Positions 30,913-43,099 of a DNA stretch of 64,000 nucleotides are shown one piece after another. This DNA comes from Blastocystis hominis (taxonomy: Eukaryota > Sar > Bigyra > Opalinata > Blastocystidae), in the NCBI RefSeq assembly GCF_000151665.1, contig NW_013171849.1:62001-126000 (forward strand), given 5' to 3'. The position numbers were made by a program, and so were the translations under genes. The notes beneath the pieces are model-generated. The model ran no database searches, had not been told where the DNA came from, and worked only from the letters and a program-made list of their open reading frames with translations. Every line of letters begins with the position of its first letter. Position 1 is the stretch's first letter.

Positions 30913-31860
30913 TTCAAATAAAATACATATATATATTATGCAAAAACCAAAATATAATGAACCAAACTACTCCACGAAAAATACACTATTTTTGCTTGAT
31001 TCCATGGAAGATATTATCAATATTGAGATGTGGATATGAAATATGCATACTTGTACTATGGAAAATAGGATGTAGAGTGTTTGTCATCTAATGAAGCGAT
31101 TTTGGACAAAGAGTCGGTTAAGCATGTAAGAGCGATACACTTGGTACTATACAATCCAGAAATGAACTAAAATGTTGATAAATCAAATGATGAGTGCTGT
31201 TGTGAAGAGTAATGGAAGTGTCAAATTACGATTCTCTATTAATGTACAAAATTCATTCATTTTGTACTATTCATTAATTCGATATCTCACAAATTGCATG
31301 TTTGAAACAACTCGAAAGTTTAGAATCTACAAGCTGGAAAATGTGACATTGCCCCATTTATTAATACATATTATAGTAGTAGTAATTGCAATGAAACTAA
31401 AGAATACCTTAAAAGTGAGGATATCTCTTAATGATGAAATGATGTAAATTATCGATAAAAAGATATATAGATTATTGTTGGCTAGACAGAGTGTATAGAC
31501 ACAGAACGTGATAGATTACTGACTTTGTTTTCCCATTTCTATTCTTGACGACTATGGGATTTGATATGTGTTCCATTTGTATCGTATCGTATTGCATAGA
31601 ACTACATTCCCATCTATTTGAATAATGCTAAACAAATCAAAAATGGTATGTTTGGCTACCCATTCAGATTTAGTATTCATTACAGTTTTTGCAATGGAAT
31701 CAATCCATTCACTCAAACGACAAAGAATAAGGAAAGAGGATCAAGTATAGATTCATACACAACTCACCTGTATCATATTAAGTTTACTATTACCATTCTG
31801 TGTGTCCTATGTTTCAATTATTGTTTGTTTCAATCTATTTAGTGTTCAATATCGTATAAA
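30913..31860. other. A+T-rich intergenic region with weak ORFs
   Basis: A 74-residue frame at 31618-31842 ends in a hydrophobic stretch (FTITILCVLCFNYCLF) and might hold the membrane anchor of the next gene, but I could not connect it by a good splice. The rest shows no coding signal. Confidence 0.4.
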
Positions 31861-31862
31861 TT

Positions 31863-33458
31863 GGTAAATTGTAGAGTACAATTGATATATGTTTCTCTAT
31901 CGACTTATTCTTCATCTTTCGAATATGTACCTATTCATAGAAGTGATATTTCAACTAAAAGGTATGTACTAACTATTGCTATTATTGTTTAGAGTAATAC
32001 TAGATATCAACAGTTCTATTGTATTAGTCTAGGTATGTTGATAACATTATAGAAGACGAGCAATAGTTCTGTTTCTACTATTCGTGTCAATTCTACTGTC
32101 AGTGTGCCAATTTCTACAAAGATTGAAAATAACAATCAAAACGAATCGAATCACAGGAATCATTCCAATGATTTAGAATTGGTCCTAAATGTAACAAAGA
32201 ATCATCAAGTGAAAGCAGGTCATGGTATTTCAGATAAGCTTCCTGGAATTGGAAAGAACAGATATGGGTAGGAAATGGTTGATTCATGTTTTGTAGTGAT
32301 ATGCTGATTGGCAAAAGTACCGAACGATTAGATCCTTCCATGATTAAGTCCGAAGAGTTACGTGAATTGTTAATTTCGTTATTGTGGAGTCAAATAATAG
32401 GGTTCGTTCCAAACGAAAACTGTTCCTTCTCCCAAATACCAAAGGTTTAGGAAATCGATTACAGCTTTTCTGTGGTTTGTATTTCATATCTATTCGACAT
32501 AACTGCTCTATTGTGAGTAGGACTGTGCCTTGTTTTCTTTTAATGATTCTAGTCCCTCATTCTGCCTTGTGGCATAAGTTTTGGACTATCAAGCAATTCT
32601 TCCCTCAGCAAGTTGTCTTTGCTGATGATGAAGGTATCGATAAGTGAATAATCATTTAGTTGAATAGACTTGAAGTATCTATTTCATTTTAGCTATCTAA
32701 TCGTTGTGAAGGCTTATGGTGATCATATCAGAACAGATTTGCAAAGAATCAAGGACTTTATCATGACGGGCGATGAGCAAATTGGATTACCTACAGGCAT
32801 TACAACGATTATCGGATATTCGCATATTCTTCGATTCATTCTCGATTCTAAACCGTATCATTCGATTCTATTAGCCAGTGGAATTACTAGTTTCCAAAGA
32901 AATATGTCATCCCATTTGAAGGTTTACTATTGTTATGGAGAGTTTTTACGAGACATTATGCAGATTACCGATCTGACAAAGGAAATGATGAAGGTACGGT
33001 ATCCGATCGTTTTTGAACAACCCTATGATGCAATTCAGCTGAGAATGGGAGGACGACTATCGGATGTTCCCATGCCTAATCATTATCTTACCATGGAGTC
33101 ATTGAATGTTGCCATTCGATGTGTTGGAACCTATTGCAAGTCAAAGGATATTTATGTAGCCTCTGATTCCATAAAGGCCAAACTATTCATGAAAGAGAAA
33201 TTACAAGAAAAGAATGTGACTTTTGTCAATGAGAAGTCTTTGTTTTCCGATAGTCAACTGAATAACATGGAAGGTGTTTTTATCGCTACCTATTCTGCTG
33301 TGGCTGATATTTATATTCTGGGAAATAGCCAGCAATGCATAATGACGGAAGATAGCACATTTGCTTATGCTGGATGTGCTATCACAGGGAAACCACCAGT
33401 GATAATTCCATGGACGAAACAAGTATGTTTAAAAAGTGATAGCTTAAAAGAACTGTAA
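31863..33458 (+). CDS. Fucosyltransferase-like glycosyltransferase, tandem copy A
   Basis: The chained exons are: an open block to 31961; 31993-32020; 32053-32267; 32297-32368; 32401-32516; 32553-32633; 32668-33458. Introns are 31, 32, 29, 32, 36 and 34 nt, all GT...TAG, with agreeing phases. The first exon is unresolved. The product has a polar Asn/Ser-rich stem, then LPNTKGLGNRLQLFCGLYF (GLGN-x-L motif) and AIQLRMGGRLSD, comparable to the HxRxGD donor site of fucosyltransferase folds, and ends with a Cys-containing tail. The neighbour at 33.9-35.5 kb is a tandem duplicate. The likely role is Golgi glycan synthesis; the donor sugar is not proven. Confidence 0.75.
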
Positions 33459-33903
33459 TGAAGCCAAATTGGGAAAGGACAATGCAAAATAGTAATTATG
33501 AGACTAGGATTTCTATACTATATTTGTGAACAACAAATCAGAGTACTACAATACTCTTTGAAAAAGACTTACCAATGTGATCATATTGTAATATGATATA
33601 ATACACACGCAATGATACGAATAGTACTTTGTAGATATCCAATTTGTTGAAAAACGAGGTACATTAGTTTTGGATTTTAACGAGCTTTAATCAATAAATA
33701 ATAATGATAGTAAATATAGAACAGTTGATAGATAACAATAGAGAATATAGGGAAATGATATAATAATAGAGAAAGAATAAACTATTGATACTGTAAAATA
33801 CCTGCATAATAATAATACAACTACTAGTAGAATACGATTATTGGAAAACAAGAAATACTGGGAATTAGGAGATATTATAGTTACTTGGTAATTTGGTTTT
33901 CGT

Positions 33904-35501
33904 ATGGTGCAGTTAATATTGATTGTAATTGCAAGTTACTTGCTGTAAGTCTCTGAGAGATTATTCTATGTAGGTCACAACTGTCATCAACGAACATTTT
34001 CCTCAATAGTTTATGTAACTATTCAATCAATGCTAGCCATACACTCCTATTATCACTTAGGTATCAAATCACTCTGTTTATTCGATGTAGACGTTCTGGA
34101 AATCAAAGTCAACAGTATAATGTACCATTAGTTCGGCAAAGTGATAATGGAATCAAAGTGCACTCTACAAGTGTTTTGGGAAACAATGGGCAGTTAGTTC
34201 GACCAGCAGATTGGAATAGCAATATAACTACAGATATCAATGTAATAACCATGCTCAATACAAACCAGACCCATCAGCTAATTAATGGAGCTAAGATTCG
34301 AGATTCACTGCCTGGAATCATAAACAAATTTGGGTAATAGTTCGATGTTTATGAATTATCAAGTAGGGATAGAGTTAGAGGTAAGGGAATATCGCCAATA
34401 CATATTAATCAAATACAGTCTGCTGAGTTAAAGTCATTGTATTATTCATGATTGCTCTTTATTATTGCATAGAGTGAGATCAAACCAGCGATTGATTCTA
34501 TTGCCCAATTATAAGGGCTTGGGAAATCGTTTGCAGCTGTTCAGTGGATTGTATTTTCTTTCAATTAGACACAGAATCCCTATTATCAGTACATTCAAAT
34601 CTGTTGTTGAGACCTAGTTCCTTATTCTGCATCATGGCATAAAGTGTGGAACATTCGGCAGAACTATACTGGACAGATTGTTTATGTTCCTGATGAAGGT
34701 ATCGTCTAGAAAATCGTTGATTGTATAGATATTAACTATCTGCTTCACTACAGTTACTTACTAGTTCCTAAACCTTTTGGAAAGTTCAAAATACAAGATT
34801 TGCGATACACAAGCAATGCAATCAAAACAGGAAAGGTTGATCCTATATTCCCAACAAGAATAACAGCAGTAATCGGAAATTCACTTCTACTGAAGTTTGT
34901 GATCGACTCTGTGGGATATCATGATATTCTTCAGTACAACGGAATAGTGAGCTATCAGAAAAACATTTCATCCTATCTGCGGCAATACTATTGTTATGGA
35001 GAATTTTTGAGAAACGTTATGCAAATCACTGACCTGACAAAGCAGATCATGAGAGTGAGATATCCAATCGTCGACACGCAACCATTTGATGCGATTCAAC
35101 TGAGAATGGGTGGAAGTCTTTCAGACTTTCCCTTGGAACAGCAATGGTTATCAATGAAATCTCTTTCTGTAGCAGTTCGTTGTATAGAGTCATGCTCTAA
35201 AACAAATAACATATATATTGCTTCTGATTCGATGTATGCAAAGAACTATCTGAAACAGAATCTGAGGAATCGAAATGTGAGTTTTGTGAATGAGAAAGCT
35301 CTATTCTCAGATACTCAAGTGATGAATTTAGACAGTGTTTCTTTAGCTACATATACAGCAGTGGCAGATCTGTACATATTGGGTGAAAGTAAATCGTGTA
35401 TCATGACAAAAGACAGTACATTTGCATTTGCTGGATGTGCACTCTCTGGTAATCCAGCGATTACATTAACATATGAAGATGATGATTGCATTCGGTATTA
35501 A
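33904..35501 (+). CDS. Fucosyltransferase-like glycosyltransferase, tandem copy B
   Basis: The ATG at 33904 begins a hydrophobic stretch (MVQLILIVIASYLL), a plausible signal anchor. The 5' splices between 33946 and 34080 are not settled. The rest is secure: exon to 34333, then 34367-34438, 34473-34588, 34618-34698 and 34729-35501, with introns of 33, 34, 29 and 30 nt. Internal exons of 72, 116 and 81 nt equal those of copy A exactly. Motifs LPNYKGLGNRLQLFSGLYF and AIQLRMGGSLSD are intact. The stem is Asn/Thr-rich with potential N-glycosylation sites. Function as for copy A. Confidence 0.75.
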
Positions 35502-37940
35502 TATATTGAGTTTGATTGAATAATGTAGTTTTGATGCTTATTTGTTTATTATCACCCTCATCAAAATACTGTGTAACTTTAAGAAATAGCGATGTCAGTA
35601 GAGTATATTTTTCTTGAGTTTTTCACAATCAATAAGTTTTAACAAGGAATCATCGATAATACAATAGTAAGATTCACATAAGGGAAAACTGTAAACGATT
35701 AGATTATCTTACAAAACTATTGTACCTTCTTTTTTCCTGTCTTCAAACTATTAACTTCAGCTTAATAGCAAAAAGAAATCGGACGTTGATTAAAATGATT
35801 GAAAACGTATTGGTCAAAGTTATTCAAGAGTTTTTGGTTATTACATTTTTTTATTCTAATCACATTACATTAAATCCAATTGTATTCTAAAATTATGGAA
35901 GTAGCAATTGACGCGTAAAGAATGACTTTTTTGGCTGTTATATGCTTAAAGGTTACTCACACGTAGGGATTGTCACTATTATTTTTAGTATATATTTATC
36001 ATCAATATCTTAATGCGAATAGATGTTTTATTATTCAAGAGTTGTCCATAAATAACATAATCAAAGGGAGACTGATAAATAATAGTCTTTAGAGTTTTGA
36101 GTTTTGTGGGGGAGAACAATTCAATAATACATTTTAATTAGGTAGACAATGCTGAATTTATTTGTAAAATATTGATTTTTGTATATATTTGTATATTAAT
36201 CATTGGTCAATATTCGTGAATATTGTAATTATTATTGCGGATAATAATATGCAGACAAATAATAAAGACTTAAAGTTGATGGAAAGTTGCATTATATATG
36301 TTGTTTTGCCTATCTGTGTATTATGTTGAAGATAAGAATCAATCAAACGTCACTTTAATTGATATTGCAGCCATAATAAACGACACAAGAATATATAAAA
36401 ATACATTTCCTTGTGAAGAATGCAGATATTGGCTTTGTATTACCCGCAACCATGAATTGATTCATAGTAATATGCCTTCATTAATTAATAATACATTGAA
36501 AATAGTTTATGATATTGTATGAGTGTATATGACTTTTAGCTATATATATATTATGATAGTGATAGATAATATTACTAATATATCATTAAAGAATAATGCA
36601 CTATAGACTAATCAATAATCAGTATTATGCAATACTGTAACATAGATAATGTGTGAACAAAGAAAGAAAAAACAACTTTTGATGTAAATATTAGAAGAAT
36701 TTCTGGAAAAAACAACATGAATTAGAAAAAAGTATTGTCTGGGTGCTTTGATGTTTCCACCAAATAGAGAGAGAACGTATAGCATCAAAGAACTTAACTC
36801 ATCATTGACACGGAATTCACCACGCATATACTTTATTGTCATATGTCTATATGTGGAATATCATGTTCGATCAACAACGCAAATAAGGAACGGTAGCACT
36901 GTCTCAAATCATATTTATGTTTCATGGTTATCAAGCGATATAGAACTGCATATTCTTTCAATTTGAGCATTTCAACAACAATAGAAACTGGTACTTACCA
37001 AACGAATGACTCCAAAAACCAATTCAAACGTGCATTGAAAATAAAAACACATTGTTGGAAATATTATATATTTTCAGGATGCGGTGAAAAAAAACATTGT
37101 TGGTATACATCTGTTGGACCTAGCCTATTGTATATACCTCACAGAGCATTATTATTGTGTAGTAATATGTACTGACATATGTAGAAAGAATATTTATAGA
37201 TGGAAAGGTTGATTATGGAGCTGATTTCTGTATTGTCGTGTTTGGATAATTATTGTAATAAATGCTATCTAAAAGAAGAACTATATCTGTTTTGCATAGC
37301 TTCAATACGGTTGCTACCACTCAGCAAATCATTACTCGAAATCCATCAAAATCTACTACTTTTATGTGTGTTGATATCCCACATTCATAGAAATCGATAG
37401 GATCGTAACATAATCCTTGTTTCTATCTTTTCGGACTAAATACTGTTTTTGTGATTTCCTGTCCTCCACATTTCCAATACCTAACTCATTTAGTCATAGA
37501 GTTACCAATCGTTCATATCCCTCATACGCTACTATTCCGTATTATTACACTGGAAGCTACTACAGCATCGTAAACAGCGAGATTTCTACTCTTAATGCTC
37601 ATTGTTTCCGTATAATGATTTCATTACTACTGTTCTATTATACACGCTGTACCCTATTCCATATTTCTTACTGAATCGCTAATTCCTTGTACCTTTGCGA
37701 ATCGCCTTGAGAGAAACATGGGTTCGATTTCCCCTACTCCATTCCTTCCATACAGCACGTGTCGGTATCATAGTCCTTCATTTTAATTACACACTTTCGA
37801 AATAGCGCAACACAATTCGAGGATCTCACGTCGGAATCTCACTTGATAGAAACACAAATAGTCAAGTATTTTTTCTAAAATAAACGCAGCTCCTCTCAAT
37901 CGTGTTGTACATCGTGCTCTCCTCTCATAATCTTTTTCGT
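35502..37940. other. A+T-rich region with faint coding traces
   Basis: Frames at 36298-36522 (ECRYWLCITRNHELIH) and 36924-37175 (GPSLLYIPHRALLLC) look less random than the surroundings and may be decayed exons, but no chain or family could be established. Nothing else is supported. Confidence 0.4.
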
Positions 37941-40137
37941 ATGCTCCAACATATCTTGCTTCTTGCTATTGCAACTTCGATCCAGGTTACAGGAAAACCG
38001 GGATTCCTTGCCTACACCGATTTCAGAGGTAAACCCTATAAGGTCACCTACGACGAACGATCCTTCTTCCTCGATGGAAAGAGAAGTATTTTCTTGGCTG
38101 GATCTGTCCACTATCCAAGAGCTACTCCAGGTTTGTTTTCTTTTCTTCTTGTTACATACAGAGATGTGGGACACGATTCTCGATCAGGCTGTAGAGGATG
38201 GACTGAATCTGATTCAGATTTACACTTTCTGGAATCTGCATGAGCCGGTGAAAGGTCAGTACAATTGAGAAGGAATTGCTGATATTCGACTGTTCCTCCA
38301 GAAGTGCGCAGATCGCGGCCTCTTTGTGAACATGCGAATTGGACCTTATGTGTGTGCGGAATGGGACAATGGAGGTATTCCAGTGTGGGTGAACTATCTT
38401 GACGGTGTCCGTCTTCGTGCGAACAACGATGTTTGGAAGAAGGAGATGGGTGACTGGATGAAGGTGCTTACGGATTACACGCGTGACTTCTTTGCTGATC
38501 GCGGCGGTCCTATCATCTTCTCTCAGATCGAAAACGAGCTCTGGGGTGGAGCGAGGGAGTACATCGACTGGTGTGGAGAGTTTGCTGAGTCTTTGGAGTT
38601 GAACGTTCCTTGGATGATGTGCAACGGAGATACCTCTGAGAAGACAATCAATGCTTGTAATGGAAATGATTGCTCAAGCTATCTTGAGTCTCATGGACAG
38701 AGTGGCCGCATCTTGGTGGATCAGCCTGGCTGCTGGACTGAAAACGAGGGCTGGTTCCAGATTCATGGAGCTGCAAGCGCGGAGAGAGACGACTACGAGG
38801 GCTGGGATGCTCGTTCTGCGGAGGATTACACGTTTAACGTGCTGAAATTCATGGACCGTGGAGGCTCGTATCACAACTATTACATGTGGTTCGGAGGAAA
38901 CCATTACGGAAAGTGGGCGGGTAATGGAATGACGAATTGGTACACGAACGGAGTGATGATTCACTCGGATACTCTTCCGAATGAGCCGAAACACTCGCAC
39001 ACCGCGAAAATGCACCGCATGTTGGCGAATATTGCGGAGGTTCTGCTGAATGACAAGGCGCAGGTGAACAACCAGAAGCACCTGAACTGTGATAACTGCA
39101 ATGCGTTCGAGTACAGATATGGCGATCGATTGGTGTCGTTTGTCGAGAACAGCAAGGGCTCGGCCGATAAGGTGATCTATCGCGATATCGTGTACGAGCT
39201 GCCTGCCTGGTCGATGATTGTGCTGGATGAGTACGATAATGTACTGTTTGAAACGAACAACGTGAAGCCTGTGAACAAGCATCGTGTATATCATTGCGAA
39301 GAGAAGTTGGAGTTTGAGTACTGGAATGAACCAGTGTCAACGCTCTCGCAAGAAGCCCCGCGTGTTGTCGTAAGTCCGAAGGCGAACGAGCAGCTGAACA
39401 TGACTCGCGATCTGACCGAGTTTTTGTACTATGAGACAGAAGTGGAGTTCCCTCAGGACGAATGCACACTGTCGATCGGAGGAACCGACGCGAACGCTTT
39501 TGTGGCGTATGTGGACGATCATTTCGTCGGCAGCGATGATGAGCACACGCACCACGATGGATGGCACACCATGAACATCAACATGAAGAGTGGAAAGGGA
39601 AAGCATAAGCTTGTTTTGCTCTCTGAATCCCTGGGAGTATCGAATGGAATGGATTCGAATCTCGATCCTTCTTGGGCATCGTCTCGTCTGAAGGGAATTT
39701 GCGGATGGATTAAGCTTTGTGGTAACGACATCTTCAACCAGGAATGGAAGCACTATCCGGGATTGGTTGGAGAAGCCAAGCAAGTTTTCACTGATGAGGG
39801 AATGAAGACGGTAACATGGAAGTCGGATGTTGAGAATGCGGATAATCTGGCTTGGTATCGATCCACGTTCAAGACTCCTCAAGGACTCAAGCGAGGAATT
39901 GAGGTGTTGCTTCGTCCTGAGGGAATGAACCGAGGTCAGGCTTATGCAAATGGACATAATATTGGTCGCTATTGGATGATCAAGGACGGAAATGGAGAAT
40001 ACACTCAGGGATTTTATCACATTCCGAAAGACTGGTTGAAGGGTGAAGGTGAAGAGAATGTGTTGGTTCTTGGTGAGACTCTGGGTGCGAGCGATCCAAG
40101 TGTGACTATCTGTACTACTGAATATGTTTCGAATTAA
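37941..40137 (+). CDS. Secreted GH35 beta-galactosidase, one in-frame TGA
   Basis: Exons are 37941-38130 and 38162-40137, with a 31-nt intron. A signal peptide (MLQHILLLAIATS) precedes the GH35 barrel: FFLDGKRSIFLAGSVHYPRA, IGPYVCAEWDNGGIPVW, the acid/base region FSQIENELWGG and CWTENEGWF, followed by beta-sandwich domains ending near 720 residues. It hydrolyses terminal beta-galactosides outside the cell or in lysosomes. Codon 38266-38268 is TGA in GQYN-x-EG, where the family has an aromatic residue (Phe/Trp); no short intron removes it. The reading frame is otherwise intact. TGTTTGTT at 40171-40178 lies 34 nt past the stop. Confidence 0.85.
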
Positions 40138-40170
40138 TCCAGTTTAACGTGATGTGATGTGGCTGGTTCT

Positions 40171-40178
40171 TGTTTGTT
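40171..40178 (+). terminator. TGTTTGTT 3'-end signal of the beta-galactosidase gene
   Basis: Exact octamer downstream of the stop. In Blastocystis this motif follows the polyadenylation site (established knowledge). Confidence 0.7.
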
Positions 40179-40195
40179 CAAAACTCAAACAGATT

Positions 40196-42399
40196 TCATT
40201 CATCATCGCTCTCAATATCCTTGCTTTTCTTATCATATTTCTCTCTCTTTGTCTGACGCAAGTTATTTAGTACAGAATGGTTGACTTTGAGAATACGACG
40301 GCCAGAGAAAATCAACCCTTTGGGAGGATACGCCGTTTTGATAAGTTCATCTGCATTAAACTGCAGCATCCCGATTTGACTAGATCTCACACTTCTCTCT
40401 CACCCCTACCGAAACATCACCGCTAAATCACTGTCGTCCTCCACGCTCATCAGATTCTCCTGGTTGATCGCAACCAAAGCCAGCGCTAAACGCATCAGCG
40501 CCTTGTCTCCCTCGATGAAAATCACATCCCAGACGCGCACCACCGTCATCATCGGCAGCGTGTGAATGAACCAATGCATAAACCATGAGAGAGAAATCGA
40601 CAGAATGTGCTCATCAAACGACTCCAAGCGCGAAACCAGCTCCGGAAACTCCTCGCGTGCGAACTCAGAGAACAGCTCCTGCATATCATCCATCCAAATC
40701 GAGCAAAACTGCATCAATCCTCGCTCCGCTCAGCGTTTCATCGAAATAATGCGGTGGAAATGAATACTGCAGAAGACCAACAAACGTCCAGAACGTTGTT
40801 TCCTCGTCAAGAATCACGACCAACAGAAGGGCAGCCAGCAGATTCATTCCTTGGCAGTATGTGAAGTCTTCGCAAACCACCGAGCTCGCCAGCAGAATCC
40901 GCCGAAGCGAAGCCACATAGGGGGCTTCTTCCAGGCGAGTCTCTCCCGCTTTCTCTTCTCCCACCACACGTTTCGCGAAGAGAGAGTGCGTAGGGAACGT
41001 TCGCTTCACATCCTACCAACAAACACGCAAAACACGCAAACCTGGTCGATCTGGTTTCGAATTCGCGAATCCAGTTGTGACTGATACAACTGCTGATACG
41101 AGTTCGGAGAACGAGCCTTCAACTCGCTTCCGCCGCTCAGCCGATACCAAACATCGGCTCGATATTCGTTCGGCACGCCTCCATGCATCAGCATTCGCAG
41201 CGTGTTTCGCTGACGATTCATCGACGTGAGCGACTGCGTCCATTTCTTCCCAGACTGTCGCGACCAGCTGAAACTCAGCTTCGCCGTGCCGCCAAGATTT
41301 TGCAGAAACTCCTTCCAAGCAAGGGTGTGCTTCTCCCATCGCTGTGCGTTGGATCTAGCATGAACGCTCGCTTCCATCCCTACTGAATCCACTGCTTCTC
41401 CAAAATCGCGTAGCCCTGGCTCTGGGGAAACATGTAGCTATCCACAGCGTAGGGCTGCAGCGTGTAGTTGTGCTGGTTCTCGAAGGAGTCGCTCAGATCT
41501 TCGCAGGGAAGGATGCCATACTCCGGAAGGACGCGAGGGATCGAAGGAGCGGACTGGCTGCTTTGGTGGTTTTGGAAGGAAGAAGAGTTCACGGTGAGAA
41601 TGTCGTTGTTGCTCATGTAGTCGCGGATTTCTTGGGGAGACACGGGGCTCTGCATGTAGGGGCAGGCGATTAATAGAACCAATGGCGGAATGTTCTAATA
41701 TGAACAAAGAAGGGAATCGAGGGTTACTTTTTGTATCAGGTAAACGATCGAGTCGTAGGTTTTGTTAATCACAATTTCGTTGTTCACTGCAAGTAACACA
41801 GATCCAGCGAGTGCAGAAAAATAGGAACTAGGAATCAAAGAGACGAAAGAGGAGATACGCAGAAATAGAAGAAATGTATGTGAAATCGCTGTGATCAAAC
41901 TTTTTAATTTCAATCGTAGAAAAACGATCGGGTAAAATGATTTGCTCAATTCTTGGAATACCGCTCTCACTACAATAGATAATGCAATAGTTATCTAAAC
42001 ATGAAACGATCTCTACTAATCAAGTTGACTTCGAACCGTTTTCCTTCGTTATTCAAAATACTTCTCAAAAGCTGGTCTTGATGCTCAATATCGCTCGTGT
42101 TCGAAAAATAAGTTCCTAAATAAGAAAAGGGCGATGAACCGAACCATTGATCGAATAGACTATATCACCCATGACAATGTCCTTTAGTTCTTTCCAATCA
42201 CTACATTAAAATAGGAAAATACGTGGTACTTCTTATACACTTTACAGATGTAGGGTAATCCACTCGCATTATCAATATTTATAGATATATAATCCAGAAA
42301 GATAGAAGCACCTAGAGAAAATATGTAGGTTTCAATCATACGTGAAGAAACCGAATATGTTACAGATGTCCAAGTATCAGGAATTGGCTCGGCTTTCAT
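40196..42399 (-). CDS. RabGAP with two PDZ domains and a TBC domain
   Basis: Eleven exons on the minus strand: 42342-42399, 42239-42311, 42145-42200, 42001-42115, 41859-41969, 41728-41827, 41384-41694, 41042-41354, 40710-41012, 40410-40678 and 40196-40379. The ten introns are 29-38 nt and every phase matches, giving 630 residues. PDZ 1 contains GDIVYSINGTYFSNTSDIE; PDZ 2 contains GSVLLAVNNEIVINKTYDS. The TBC domain shows GVPNEYRADVW, DVKRTFPTHSLF (arginine finger) and DFTYCQGMNLLAA (glutamine finger), so GTPase activation looks possible. It would switch off a Rab on membranes and may be tethered by PDZ ligands. It converges on the beta-galactosidase gene with 58 bp between them. Confidence 0.85.
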
Positions 42400-42487
42400 A
42401 ACAAAGATAATAGAATTCTAGAATAGAACGGAATGGATTGTAAAGAGAGTCCAATCAATATCTATAGCTATCAGAAACTTCCTGTGT

Positions 42488-42559
42488 GGTCCCATGGTGT
42501 AATGGTTAGCACTCAGGACTCTGAATCCTGCAATCCGAGTTCAAATCTCGGTGGGACCT
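42488..42559 (+). tRNA. tRNA-Gln (anticodon CTG)
   Basis: 72 nt. The acceptor arms GGTCCCA/TGGGACC pair, the A-box-like TGGTGTAATGGTTAGC is present, the anticodon stem CAGGA/TCCTG encloses loop CTCTGAA (anticodon CTG at 42521-42523), and the T arm CCGAG-TTCAAAT-CTCGG is perfect. No intron. A short T run follows at about 42564 as Pol III terminator. Confidence 0.95.
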
Positions 42560-42656
42560 TCCTTTTGCTTTTATACATTATTGTTTTCTATCTTTGTTTT
42601 TTTTAGTAATATTGTATGATTCAGGATAGACTTGATGCGGTAAACATTATTTCAAG

Positions 42657-42877
42657 GAGAGGACATGAATCAAGGTCAGGCTTATGCAAATGGACATAAT
42701 ATTGATCGCTATTGGATGATCAAGGACGGAAATGGAGAATACACTCAGGGATATTATCACATTCCGAAAGACTGGTTGAAGGGTGAAGGTGAAGAGAATG
42801 TGTTGGTTCTTGGTGAGACTCTGGGTGCGAGCGATCCAAGTGTGACGATCTGTACTACTGAATATGTTTCGAATTGA
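42657..42877 (+). pseudogene. Copied 3' end of the beta-galactosidase gene
   Basis: The last about 72 codons of the GH35 gene (GQAYANGHNI...TTEYVSN, stop included) recur with only a few differences (for example ASP for GLY before the RYWMIK motif). Similarity begins near 42657 and ends at the stop codon. There is no promoter or N-terminal part, so it is a dead fragment from a segmental duplication, placed just after the tRNA. Confidence 0.85.
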
Positions 42878-43099
42878 GTCTAACACTGATTGGATATGAT
42901 TTGAATGAGAATGCTGGGTGAATGAAATAGAATTGCAATTTATAATCAATCAAAAGGGTTGCAAGCAACAAATCCAAACCTGGTTTTCTGTGTGGTGTTA
43001 TTCTGATAGATACACATGCTGATATTTGCTATTATAGAAATGACGAGATGGATAGAATAGTTTATTGGACTATGGCAATGTGACACGATTATGAACTAT

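Noticed and set aside
32634-32667. Stops and frameshift in glycosyltransferase copy A suggesting a pseudogene
   Set aside because: A 34-nt intron at the same place as the 30-nt intron of copy B repairs the gene.
38674-39294. 206-residue minus-strand ORFs within the beta-galactosidase gene
   Set aside because: Antisense shadows of a long, well-conserved gene.
40679-40709. Apparent frameshift in the TBC domain, maybe from a GGAT duplication
   Set aside because: A 31-nt GT...CAG intron explains it and gives the expected GARIDAELFSEF sequence.
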